64,000 nt of DNA from an uncultured Chloroflexus sp. (GTDB lineage: Bacteria > Chloroflexota > Chloroflexia > Chloroflexales > Chloroflexaceae). The notes beneath the pieces were generated by a model. It had not been told where the DNA came from. It saw nothing but the letters and a program-made list of their open reading frames with translations, and did no database searches. Shown piece after piece: positions 1 through 7,483 of the stretch; positions within the stretch are counted from its first letter, which is position 1; each line of letters opens with the position of its first letter. Made by a program: the position numbers and the translations under genes. The stretch spans positions 1 to 64,000 of the forward strand of contig NZ_CALFBQ010000047.1 in the NCBI RefSeq assembly GCF_937951745.1, given 5' to 3'.

Positions 1-263
1 ATGTAAAGCCAAATGTCGCGATCGGGATCTTCGCTCTCAAGGAAGAGCAACTGGGCGACGATCAGATTAGCGATCTGATCGTCAATTGGTGTGCCCAAAA
101 TCACAATCCGCTCTTTTAACAAGCGCGAATAGATATCAAAGGCGCGTTCGCCGCGGCTCGTGCTCTCGACTACCATCGGAATCAGCAATTCCGGCCGTTG
201 CGAGAGCCACTCTGGGCTGGGCATGCTACGCCAATCATGACTGTAGCGTGTTGACCAATTCAT
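1..263 (-). CDS. clpP: ATP-dependent Clp protease proteolytic subunit, N-terminal part (cut by window edge)
   Basis: Encodes the serine peptidase subunit that forms the barrel of the ClpXP/ClpAP protease in the cytoplasm. Only the first 87 codons are in the window. They show the ClpP N-terminal pattern: [19 protein letters not shown], then [19 protein letters not shown], then [13 protein letters not shown]. The catalytic Ser, His and Asp lie beyond the left edge and cannot be checked. The ATG has a GAGGAG ribosome-binding site 6 nt upstream. It starts 10 nt after the tig stop codon, so the two are almost certainly one operon, the usual tig-clpP order. Confidence 0.93.
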   Translation of the reverse strand, partial: MNWSTRYSHDWRSMPSPEWLSQRPELLIPMVVESTSRGERAFDIYSRLLKERIVILGTPIDDQIANLIVAQLLFLESEDPDRDIWLY

Positions 264-273
264 ACGGTACTCC

Positions 274-1671
274 TCACGATTCAGTTATTGCACGGCTGGA
301 TTGATCTTCCGTTGCAGTCGTTTCAGAGGCCGGTTCTGCGTCCGGAGCTGCACTCGATTCGCCGCGGGCAATCTCGGCGAGGCGAGCGCGAAGTTTCTTA
401 TCAAGCACCACATTCGCTACCGAGGAGCGCATTTGGGTGTTGAGCATCTCTCTGAGTTGAGGTCGCCGCTCTTCCTCATAGTCGGCCAGAATGCGCTCGA
501 TCTCGGCTGCGATCTCGTCGTCGGTGACGGTCAACCCTTCCTGCTTAATCACTTCGCTGAGCGCCAGCGTCACCTTAGTCTGCCGTTCGGCTTCGGGCAG
601 TAGTTCATCAACCGCCTGATCGTGAGTAATGCCGCGATACTGCAACACCTGCTCGAGGGTGATGCCGTAGCGCGCATACTGCTGCTCTTGGTCGTGCAGC
701 ATCGAGTGCGCCAGATCGCGGATCATCACATCGGGAATATCGAAGGTGGTCTGCTCGACCAATTGCTCAAGGTAGGCGTTGAGCAACGCTTGCTCGGCAC
801 GGCGGCGCTTGGCCTCTTCGAGATCAGCCCGCACCTTGGCCTTCAGCTCGTCGAGCGTACCGGTGAAATTCACCAGCCCCGGCAGCTCTTCCCATGCCGG
901 CACGATCCGGCGTTGAATACCCAACACTTCAACCTTGAACGTCACCTTCTTGCCGCGGATCGACTCTTCGGCATGATCGTCGGGCATCGTCGCGACAATC
1001 TCTTTCTTCTCGCCAACGTTCATGCCGATCAGCCCTTGATACAGCTCATCCACCAGCCGGTTCGGCTCGAGATCAAGCTGCTCTTCCGAGCCGGAAGCCT
1101 CTGGCTCAGCTTCGGATTCGTCGCTGGCCTCGGCCTCATCCTCGTCGCCCTCGACCTTAGTACTGAGCAGCACGCGCAGCCGGTCACCCTGCTGGGCTGG
1201 ACGCGGCTCGTCAAGCTCTTGCAAGATGACGTGTTCTTCGCGCATGCGTTCAAGCTCAAGCTCGACCATCTGATCGGTCACCGGTTCGACGTTCAGCGGC
1301 ACACGGATGCTGCGGTAATCGGCGAGTGTGACCGTCGGCGGCACCGGCACTTTGACCGTAAAGATAAACGGCTCCAGCGAGTCGATCCGTTCGAGGGCCG
1401 GCGGGCCGATCACTTCGATCTGCTCTTGCTGGATGGCCTTCTTATAGGCATTATTGATGAGATCCTCGGTTGCCTCTTCGATCAGCGCCGCGCGCCCGAA
1501 GGTGCGTTCAATAATAAAGCGAGGCGCTTTGCCGGGACGGAAGCCGTGAATGGGAAACTTCTGCGACAGACGGCGCGCCGCCTGCTCGAGGCCGCGCTCG
1601 AACTGATCTCGGTCGATTTCAATCTGCAATGAGATGAGACTCTTTGGCAGTTTTTCGGTCGTAACTTTCAC
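274..1671 (-). CDS. tig: Trigger factor, ribosome-associated chaperone and peptidyl-prolyl isomerase
   Basis: Binds the ribosome exit tunnel and shields nascent chains; 465 aa. The N-terminal ribosome-binding domain carries the signature [13 protein letters not shown] near residue 40. The FKBP-type domain follows and is interrupted near residues 175-210 by a strongly acidic insert ([19 protein letters not shown]), longer than in typical homologues. The helical C-terminal chaperone domain ends in a Ser/Thr/Glu-rich tail. I start it at the GTG at 1671, because AAGGA lies 7 nt upstream and [18 protein letters not shown] is the usual beginning. The frame stays open 11 codons further upstream, without such a site. 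It precedes clpP. Confidence 0.95.
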   Translation of the reverse strand: MKVTTEKLPKSLISLQIEIDRDQFERGLEQAARRLSQKFPIHGFRPGKAPRFIIERTFGRAALIEEATEDLINNAYKKAIQQEQIEVIGPPALERIDSLEPFIFTVKVPVPPTVTLADYRSIRVPLNVEPVTDQMVELELERMREEHVILQELDEPRPAQQGDRLRVLLSTKVEGDEDEAEASDESEAEPEASGSEEQLDLEPNRLVDELYQGLIGMNVGEKKEIVATMPDDHAEESIRGKKVTFKVEVLGIQRRIVPAWEELPGLVNFTGTLDELKAKVRADLEEAKRRRAEQALLNAYLEQLVEQTTFDIPDVMIRDLAHSMLHDQEQQYARYGITLEQVLQYRGITHDQAVDELLPEAERQTKVTLALSEVIKQEGLTVTDDEIAAEIERILADYEEERRPQLREMLNTQMRSSVANVVLDKKLRARLAEIARGESSAAPDAEPASETTATEDQSSRAITES

Positions 1672-1762
1672 GGTGGTATCCTTAACACAATTCGCTTTGC
1701 GCAACGATCAAGGCGCTGGCACTCAACGTTGAGCGCTGGCATGCTGGCGCGCCGTATGTTGC

Positions 1763-1771
1763 ATTATAGCA
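1763..1771 (-). promoter_or_regulatory. Extended -10 promoter for tig-clpP
   Basis: On the minus strand the sequence reads TGCTATAAT, a perfect extended -10 element, about 90 nt upstream of the tig GTG. No good -35 is visible at 17 nt spacing (TCGCAT), as expected for an extended -10 promoter. Confidence 0.6.
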
Positions 1772-1898
1772 TGTCTGCTTGTGGGATGCGAGAAGTCTAG
1801 GGGGTGGGATGGTTTCGCAGCGCGCCATCGCTCATCGGTTGCCAGCGATGGTCGTTTCACTCGGATGCATACGCCACTCCTTATGCTCCACTCCCCCA

Positions 1899-2321
1899 TC
1901 ACTGCCCTAGCCGGCGTGCCACGCGCTGGAGCAACACGCGCAATTGGCGATACCCAATCTGGCGGATGGCGTCGTTAAGCGGCACCCATGCTGCGGCACG
2001 AATCCCTTCGGCTAGCGCCGGTGTTGGTGGTTCAGGAGCAGCACTAGCCAGAAAAAAGGTAACTTGCTTATCACGCCAGCGCCCGCGCCGGTACACTGGG
2101 TACGTCACCTGATCGAGCCGTTCGGCGAGTGTACAAGTCACCCCCGTCTCCTCAGCCACTTCTCGCACTGCCGCCGCTTCATCACTCTCACCATCATCAA
2201 CATGGCCTTTTGGTAATGTCCAGACCCCTTGCTGATCTTGAATCAATAAGACAAGATGCCGGCCCGTTTCATCACGGGCCAGCACAATACAACCGGCAGC
2301 GCGAATGGGTGTATCCGTCAT
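1899..2321 (-). CDS. Nudix hydrolase (MutT-like)
   Basis: Predicted to hydrolyse a nucleoside diphosphate linked to another moiety, with Mg2+; the substrate cannot be read from the sequence. The 140-residue protein has a complete Nudix box, GHVDDGESDEAAAVREVAEE followed by TG, matching GX5EX7REUXEEXGU near residues 38-60. It starts with ATG behind GAGGA. It is the last gene of a tight minus-strand operon: its start lies 6 nt after the end of the CcdA-like gene. Nudix proteins of this size include NTP pyrophosphatases and Ap4A hydrolases. The WTLPKGH lead-in is common in Ap4A/general MutT-like members, but that is only a hint. Confidence 0.9.
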   Translation of the reverse strand: MTDTPIRAAGCIVLARDETGRHLVLLIQDQQGVWTLPKGHVDDGESDEAAAVREVAEETGVTCTLAERLDQVTYPVYRRGRWRDKQVTFFLASAAPEPPTPALAEGIRAAAWVPLNDAIRQIGYRQLRVLLQRVARRLGQ

Positions 2322-2327
2322 ACGTCC

Positions 2328-3248
2328 TCAGAGCCCAAATAGCCGGCCAATCGCTGCTTCAATTTCGACCCACCACTGCGCCATGGGGGTGGCATTCGCT
2401 TGGTGCGAAATCCACTCTAGCCGCCCAGTCGCCAAGAGCAGGCCCATGACGACCATCAGTGCTCCACTGAGCAGGCTGGTCGTATGCAAGAAGAGTTCGC
2501 GTCCAAAGACGTTGACCGTGAAACCGCGCCCGCGCAGGAATTGCCATGCACGCGAACCGGTGCCGAGCCGCTGAAAGAAGGTGGCAATCAGAATGAGCGG
2601 CAGCCCTAGCCCCAGCGAGTAGATAAACGCCAGCACAGCCCCTTGCAAGATGGCAACGTCACTAGTGGCAGCGAGCAAGGTCAACAAGGCGCCCAAAATC
2701 GGCCCGACGCATGCCGTCCAGCCAAGGGCAAAAGTAGCGCCATAGAGATACGAACCGGCGAAGGTGGCAGCCGGACGCTCTTGCAATTGCGGGCCGGCGA
2801 AGCCTTTGCCGAGCATACCCATGAAGCCGAAGCCGATGATTATCAGGCCTCCCCAGAACGTTAGGGCGCTGCGGTTGGCGAAGAGCAAGCCGCTGAGGGC
2901 GGTAGCGCTGGCACCGAGCAAGGTCATAGTGGTGGCGAGGCCGAGGAAGAAGGCGATGCCCATCGTGGCGACCCGTGCTCGCCCGTGGCCGCTGGCCTGA
3001 AAGGTGAATGCGAAGTACGCCGGCAAGATGGGCAACGTACATGGCGAGAGAAAGCTGAGCACGCCGGCCAGAAAGGCAGGCAGCGCCAGCACCAGCACAC
3101 TGCCGCCGCCGGTGAGGAACCGGGTCTGTTCGCCGGCATCTATGCTCAGCGCCAGCAAAATGAGCAAGAGCAACATTCCCAGCACTGCTAGCGCGATCAG
3201 GCTGCGCTTGCCAAACCGGCGCGGTGAGTCGATTGGTTGTAAGGTCAT
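2328..3248 (-). CDS. ccdA: CcdA/DsbD-family thiol-disulfide membrane transporter
   Basis: Predicted to carry reducing equivalents from cytoplasmic thioredoxin across the membrane, for cytochrome c maturation or extracytoplasmic disulfide reduction. The 306-residue protein has about seven hydrophobic segments. Its two family cysteines are visible: Cys in FLSPCTLPILPAY (about residue 69) and Cys in GWTACVGP (about residue 180). A first hydrophobic segment (about 20-36) followed by a polar loop adds an extra N-terminal helix to the usual six-helix core. Its ATG overlaps the stop of the upstream gene by 4 nt. No thioredoxin-like partner or cytochrome c gene is in the window, so the recipient is unknown. 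Confidence 0.9.
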   Translation of the reverse strand: MTLQPIDSPRRFGKRSLIALAVLGMLLLLILLALSIDAGEQTRFLTGGGSVLVLALPAFLAGVLSFLSPCTLPILPAYFAFTFQASGHGRARVATMGIAFFLGLATTMTLLGASATALSGLLFANRSALTFWGGLIIIGFGFMGMLGKGFAGPQLQERPAATFAGSYLYGATFALGWTACVGPILGALLTLLAATSDVAILQGAVLAFIYSLGLGLPLILIATFFQRLGTGSRAWQFLRGRGFTVNVFGRELFLHTTSLLSGALMVVMGLLLATGRLEWISHQANATPMAQWWVEIEAAIGRLFGL

Positions 3249-3550
3249 ACGGCCCTCGCTTGCAGGGAGCGACCGGTGGGCAGCCGCGGCGCTGCGCGCC
3301 GAATGCGAGCTGCTTCCTCATCGCTGATTGGTGTCGAACCCATAAAGAAGACAACTTCGGTTGGTATATCGTAACGGTAACGCTGGCGTTCCCATTGACC
3401 AGATGTATTCCGGGAGAGCAAGGTTACACGCCAGAACATGCCGTCGGCATCATATTCTTCGGCTTCAATCCAGACCAGCGCCCCGGCAGGAAAGATCGTT
3501 GCCAGTCGTTGGTGGCAAGCGTCACGGCTAGCCGCCATCGCGTCGGCCAT
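3245..3550 (-). CDS. Conserved-looking small protein of unknown function
   Basis: A 101-residue soluble protein, first gene of the operon with the CcdA-like and Nudix genes, overlapping the former by 4 nt (ATGA). It begins MADAMAASRDACHQRLATIF, continues with a beta-rich centre (FWRVTLLSRN, YRYDIPTEVVFFMG) and ends in a basic tail. No signal peptide or membrane segment is seen. I do not recognise the family. The coupling overlap and normal codon use support a real gene, and its position suggests co-expression with the thiol transporter. Confidence 0.65.
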   Translation of the reverse strand: MADAMAASRDACHQRLATIFPAGALVWIEAEEYDADGMFWRVTLLSRNTSGQWERQRYRYDIPTEVVFFMGSTPISDEEAARIRRAAPRLPTGRSLQARAV

Positions 3551-3811
3551 AGTGATGCGTCCTCCGATATATGTGTACTAAGGAGCGAGGGGTGTCTCGC
3601 CGGTTGTGTGTTCGTTCTGGGGGCGAGCAGTGTCTCGCCCTTACTATTATACCGGGTTATCGTAACGGTGATGGCATGGATAGCTATCTCTGCGCGAGAT
3701 TTAGCCGGCGGTTAGCGCACGCTTAACACTGAGCGCATACCGACTTAACACCCGCATTGTATTATGTCGGCAATATTGTAGGATGTCCGCTCTTCGTCTG
3801 GAGCTGATGCC

Positions 3812-4948
3812 ATGCGTGTGGCACTGATTGCGGAAACGTTTCTGCCTGACGTGAATGGCGTGACGACTACCCTCTGCCGACTGCTGGAACATTTGCAGCG
3901 CGCTGGTCATGAGGCGATACTGTTTGCGCCGCAGGGTGCGCCAGCGAGCTATGCTGGCGCTGAAATTGTGCCGTTAAGCGGGATGCCATTGCCGATGTAT
4001 CCTGAAGTAAAATTGACCCCGCCCCAACCCGGCTTGACGGCCCGCCTGCGCAGTTTTCAGCCCGATGTGGTGCATCTGGTAGGGCCGGTGGTGTTGGGGG
4101 CAATTGTGCCCGGCATTGTGCGTCGCCTCGGTTTGCCACTGATCGCCTCGTATCATACCGACTTCGGCGCGTATAGCCGGCACTACGGCTTCGGCTTTTT
4201 GCAGCATGGCGTCAATGCGTGGCTGCGCTGGATCCACAACCGCTGTCGGATCAACCTCTGCCCGTCGAGCTTTACGTTGCGCGTTCTTCGCGCAGCCGGC
4301 TTTCGCCGCTTACGGATTTGGGGGCGTGGGGTTGATGTCGAGCGGTTCCATCCCCGCTATCGTAGTGAGGCATGGCGTGCAGCGGTCGGGGCGCAACCCG
4401 GTGAGCGGATTGTGCTGTACGTTGGCCGCGTCGCCGCCGAAAAGCGAGTCGAATTACTACCTGAAGCGATTCGCGGCCTGCCCAATACGCGGCTGGTGAT
4501 TGTCGGCGATGGCCCCTTCCGACCCGAATTGCAGCGACGCTGCGCTGGCTTGCCGGTGCATTTTACCGGTTATCTGAAGGGAGAGGCACTAGCGGCGGCG
4601 TATGCCAGCGCTGATGCTTTCGTCTTCCCGTCCGATACCGACACCTTCGGTCAGGTCATTCAAGAGGCGCTGGCTTCGGCGCTGCCGGTGGTGGCGGCGC
4701 GAGCCGGCGGTGCGATTGATCTCGTACAGCACGGCCAGAACGGTTTCCTCTTCACCCCCGGCGTTGCCACTGATTTGCGCGCTCGCCTGCGCGAGCTGCT
4801 TGCCGATGACACCCGCCGGATGGCGCAAGGGTTGGCTGGCCGGGCCGCCGCCGAGCGCCGGTCATGGCCGAGCGTGATGGAAGAGTTGATGGGGTATTAC
4901 GGCTATGCGATGCGGCGCCGGCGTGGGATAGCGCACGCAGCAATCTAG
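3812..4948 (+). CDS. GT4-family glycosyltransferase (MgtA/SqdX-like)
   Basis: Predicted to transfer a sugar from a nucleotide donor to a lipid or glycan acceptor at the inner face of the membrane. The 378-residue protein has the two-domain GT-B layout: N-terminal MRVALIAETFLPDVNGVTT, acceptor-side SYHTDFGAYSRHYG, linker RGVDVERFHP, and donor-side VLYVGRVAAEKRVELL, with FPSDTDTFGQVIQEALA as the EX7E-type motif whose first acid is Asp. These features match the MgtA (mannosyl-diacylglycerol) and SqdX/SQD2 (sulfoquinovosyl) branch; which of the two cannot be told here. The ATG follows GGAG by 8 nt. It stands alone, convergent with the next operon. Confidence 0.88.
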   Translation: MRVALIAETFLPDVNGVTTTLCRLLEHLQRAGHEAILFAPQGAPASYAGAEIVPLSGMPLPMYPEVKLTPPQPGLTARLRSFQPDVVHLVGPVVLGAIVPGIVRRLGLPLIASYHTDFGAYSRHYGFGFLQHGVNAWLRWIHNRCRINLCPSSFTLRVLRAAGFRRLRIWGRGVDVERFHPRYRSEAWRAAVGAQPGERIVLYVGRVAAEKRVELLPEAIRGLPNTRLVIVGDGPFRPELQRRCAGLPVHFTGYLKGEALAAAYASADAFVFPSDTDTFGQVIQEALASALPVVAARAGGAIDLVQHGQNGFLFTPGVATDLRARLRELLADDTRRMAQGLAGRAAAERRSWPSVMEELMGYYGYAMRRRRGIAHAAI

Positions 4949-4969
4949 TGGGGAAGTGGTCGCGATTAT

Positions 4970-4992
4970 CCCATAGGGGGACACTAATAGGT
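4970..4992. terminator. Hairpin between convergent genes
   Basis: ATAGGGG and CCCCTAT can pair around an 11-nt loop between the stops of the glycosyltransferase and the minus-strand gene ending at 4997. There is no T-tract on either strand, so this is only a candidate terminator. Confidence 0.35.
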
Positions 4993-4996
4993 GCCC

Positions 4997-5587
4997 CTAT
5001 TGTGCCACGCGCGGAGGGGAAGTGGCGACGTTGAATGGTTCTAACGCCAAGATATCGATCCGTGACCGGCGTACCTCAATCCAATCACCAAGTGCAAGGT
5101 GATCGCGTCCGATATGATCGGCGATGCGTGGTGCACTTAACGTCGTCCGCAAGCCGATGGTCGCCTCGTCAGCCAATGCAATCACCAATTCAGTGTAGAG
5201 CGTCTCGAAGGGGAGATGCTCGCGCTCTACTTCCCACGTCAAAATTGCCGCTACCCGGCCATAGACGATAGGCTCGCTTAAAGGGGTCGCCGGTGTGATG
5301 GATGTTAGCGACGTGAAACCGGCGCGAAACGGCGGGTTTTGCAATTGTACCGTGCTTAGCGCGCAGAGCAGGCGGGCAATGATCACTTGACCTGCGAGCT
5401 CCGGATCGACACGGTGATGGCGATCAACCAGCCACAGTTTGGTATCTGGCGCAGTGTCAGGCCCGGCGTCCAGCGGCGTCATTATTACCTGCGGCAAATA
5501 CCGCCGGCCATCGGGGTGCAGCGCGCCGGGAATGAATTGCTCGTAGCGGCAACGCAGATGGAGTTGGCTCAGAGCGCTAAAGCGCAT
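4997..5587 (-). CDS. Protein of unknown function downstream of a PH-domain membrane protein
   Basis: A 196-residue protein without signal peptide or membrane segments that I do not recognise. It begins MRFSALSQLHLRCRYEQFIP and has a central stretch IVYGRVAAILTWEVEREHLP that looks like a beta-sheet domain. It overlaps the end of the upstream gene by 11 nt, which argues for co-translation. No catalytic motif stands out. The partnership suggests a role related to the PH-domain protein, but that is inference. Confidence 0.6.
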   Translation of the reverse strand: MRFSALSQLHLRCRYEQFIPGALHPDGRRYLPQVIMTPLDAGPDTAPDTKLWLVDRHHRVDPELAGQVIIARLLCALSTVQLQNPPFRAGFTSLTSITPATPLSEPIVYGRVAAILTWEVEREHLPFETLYTELVIALADEATIGLRTTLSAPRIADHIGRDHLALGDWIEVRRSRIDILALEPFNVATSPPRVAQ

Positions 5588-6158
5588 TACTCACCTCCGC
5601 CAACTCTTGTAAGCGTTTGGTGGCCGAAGCGAGCCGTTGCTCATTGAGGGCAGTGATAAAATCGCGGGGCCGGTCAGGGCTGATGATCACGACGGAAGCA
5701 TCGTATCGGGAAATGGCGACAAGCCGTTGCCGGTTGGTGGCAAAGAGCGTCACGCGGCCATAGGGGGCAAGGTGAAACGGCCCCTGATAACCGAATACGC
5801 CGGCGTTGAAAGCGAAGCGCAACCCAAACCGTGGCATATCGGCCAGAGCGGTGGCCGGCGACACGCCACTGATCTGATCAAACCGGATGCGTACCGCCGG
5901 CGCCCAGCGCCGCTCAATCACCAGCGCATCGGGGTCGATCCGGTACGCTTTGGGTTGAAAGGCGTAACTCAGCAAGAGAAACAAGGCCAGCGCCGCCGCT
6001 AATCCCAGCGGGACCTGCAAGCCATTCCAGCGTAGATTGGCGAGATACGCGAAAAATTGCGGCAATACCAGCAAGCCGCCTACATACGCGAGACTGTAGG
6101 TAACTTTGACGGCATACGAGTCGAGCGGCGCTGACGCGAAGCGCGTGGGCGAAGACAT
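5577..6158 (-). CDS. Membrane protein with bacterial PH domain (YdbS/YdbT-like)
   Basis: A 193-residue protein. Two hydrophobic helices come first (about residues 20-40, VTYSLAYVGGLLVLPQFFAY, and 48-68, LQVPLGLAAALALFLLLSYA). A soluble beta-rich region follows, YRIDPDALVIERRWAPAVRI through ISRYDASVVIISPDRPRDFI. This two-helix plus beta-barrel arrangement, with the signature YRID...LVIERR and VIISP.RPRDFI, is typical of bacterial PH-domain (DUF304-type) proteins, whose molecular role is mostly unknown. Its end overlaps the next gene by 11 nt. Confidence 0.75.
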   Translation of the reverse strand: MSSPTRFASAPLDSYAVKVTYSLAYVGGLLVLPQFFAYLANLRWNGLQVPLGLAAALALFLLLSYAFQPKAYRIDPDALVIERRWAPAVRIRFDQISGVSPATALADMPRFGLRFAFNAGVFGYQGPFHLAPYGRVTLFATNRQRLVAISRYDASVVIISPDRPRDFITALNEQRLASATKRLQELAEVSNAL

Positions 6159-6169
6159 ACACCGAATCC

Positions 6170-6403
6170 TTATCTTACTCGTTTATGAACTGCGTTTACG
6201 AATAGCTCTTCGATAGGCGTTCCAGCGGCCCGCGCTTCAGGCCGGTGGGTGCGCGGGCGACTCACTCGCGGGAATGGCCTGCGCCTTGCATTGCGGCCGC
6301 TCGCCTGCATAACAGTTGCCCACAACGCTACCCTTCGATAAGGAGAAGCGCCGAATTGCTGCTCACAACGTATGTCACCAATGAAGATATGCACTGTTTC
6401 CAT
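6170..6403 (-). CDS. Possible small gene, doubtful
   Basis: A 77-codon reading frame beginning METVHIFIGDIRCEQQFGAS, with AGAGAGG 5 nt before the ATG and lying just upstream of the PH-domain gene. The first 25 residues look protein-like, but the rest is Arg/Pro-rich and unconvincing. It may be a real leader gene, a decayed gene or chance. Confidence 0.25.
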   Translation of the reverse strand: METVHIFIGDIRCEQQFGASPYRRVALWATVMQASGRNARRRPFPRVSRPRTHRPEARAAGTPIEELFVNAVHKRVR

Positions 6404-6470
6404 CGCAACCTCTCTCCGCATTATACCCCGCCTTTTCTTTCTGTGCAGTCTTTGCATATAAAACATATCC

Positions 6471-6499
6471 TTGCATTTCATTCGATTTCAGCGCATAAT
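6471..6499 (+). promoter_or_regulatory. Candidate promoter for the alpha/beta hydrolase gene
   Basis: TTGCAT at 6471-6476 and CATAAT at 6494-6499 are separated by exactly 17 nt, ending 55 nt upstream of the ATG at 6555. Both boxes have 5 or 4 matches to the sigma-70 consensus. Confidence 0.45.
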
Positions 6500-6554
6500 A
6501 GCAGCGGGATCTACACTCTTGCCTACCGGCAGCCAACAGACAGGAAGATGCTCT

Positions 6555-7418
6555 ATGACGCAAGAATCGGAGTTACCCCTGTTACCGGTGGCTCCCACCT
6601 ACGTCGGCTGGCGCGATCAACGGATTGCTACGTATCAAGCGGGCGCTGGCCGGCCAGTGCTGCTGATCCATAGCATCAACGCGGCGGCATCGGCGTTCGA
6701 GATGCGCGAGCCGTTTCAGCGGTTGAGCCAGCAGTTTACCGTGCATACGCTCGATCTTATCGGGTATGGCAATTCGAGCCGCCCGCCGTGGCGTTACCGC
6801 GCTGCGATTTATGTCGATCTGATCACGGCGATGCTTGACCGGATCGGCGAACCAACGGCGCTGGTGGCCAGTTCGCTCGGGGCAGCCTATGCGGTGTTAG
6901 CCGCCGCTCGCCGGCCCCAGTTGGTGAGCCGGCTGGTACTGATTTGCCCAACCGGAATTGGCCAGCTTGATCGCGGCCCCGGCATCGCGGCGTACACGGT
7001 CTACCAATTGTTGCGCAGCCCGTTCGGGCGGGCATTCTACGAGGTGCTCACCACGCGCGCCAGCATTCGTCTCTTCCTTGCCAGCCAAGCTTACGCTAAC
7101 CCGGCTAGCATTACTCCTGACCGGCTAGAGGTCTTTTACCAAACGTGCCACCGTCCCGGCGCGTACTATGCGCCGATCTGCTTCCTCAGCGGTTTGCTCA
7201 ATTGCGATATTAGGCCAACCTTCGCAACATTGCCGCAACCCACGCTGGTGGTGTGGGGGAGCGACGCCAAGACCAGCCCACCGGCTTTAGCTAGCAATTT
7301 TGTGCGCGTGCGCGTGGCGACCAAGGTGGTCACGATCAATCAAGCCAGCCTGCTGGTGCAAGACGAGCAACCAGAAGCGTTTATGGCGCAGGTTAGGCCG
7401 TTTTTAGCGTTATCGTGA
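6555..7418 (+). CDS. Alpha/beta-fold hydrolase lacking an obvious catalytic His
   Basis: A 287-residue alpha/beta hydrolase. The oxyanion-side motif is LLIHSINAAASAFEM, the strand-5 turn is LDLIGYGNSSRPPW, the nucleophile elbow is ALVASSLGAAYAVLA (Ser in A-S-S-L-G), and the acid candidate is in VVWGSDAKTSPP. At the C-terminus the usual GHLPHxEQPE segment reads NQASLLVQDEQPEAF, so no His is present at either usual position. The start is the ATG at 6555, because AGGAAG lies 7 nt upstream; the frame is open further upstream without a good site. Substrate unknown. It lies about 65 nt before dinG on the same strand. Confidence 0.85.
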   Translation: MTQESELPLLPVAPTYVGWRDQRIATYQAGAGRPVLLIHSINAAASAFEMREPFQRLSQQFTVHTLDLIGYGNSSRPPWRYRAAIYVDLITAMLDRIGEPTALVASSLGAAYAVLAAARRPQLVSRLVLICPTGIGQLDRGPGIAAYTVYQLLRSPFGRAFYEVLTTRASIRLFLASQAYANPASITPDRLEVFYQTCHRPGAYYAPICFLSGLLNCDIRPTFATLPQPTLVVWGSDAKTSPPALASNFVRVRVATKVVTINQASLLVQDEQPEAFMAQVRPFLALS

Positions 7419-7483
7419 CCCTCGTGGTACAATTGCTCTAAACCGACCGGCAACCATCTGCCCGGCAGACGAGCGATGTACCC

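Noticed and set aside
622-1632. 336-codon plus-strand frame
   Set aside because: Lies entirely antisense to tig, whose protein has clear family motifs; the plus frame is a codon-bias shadow.
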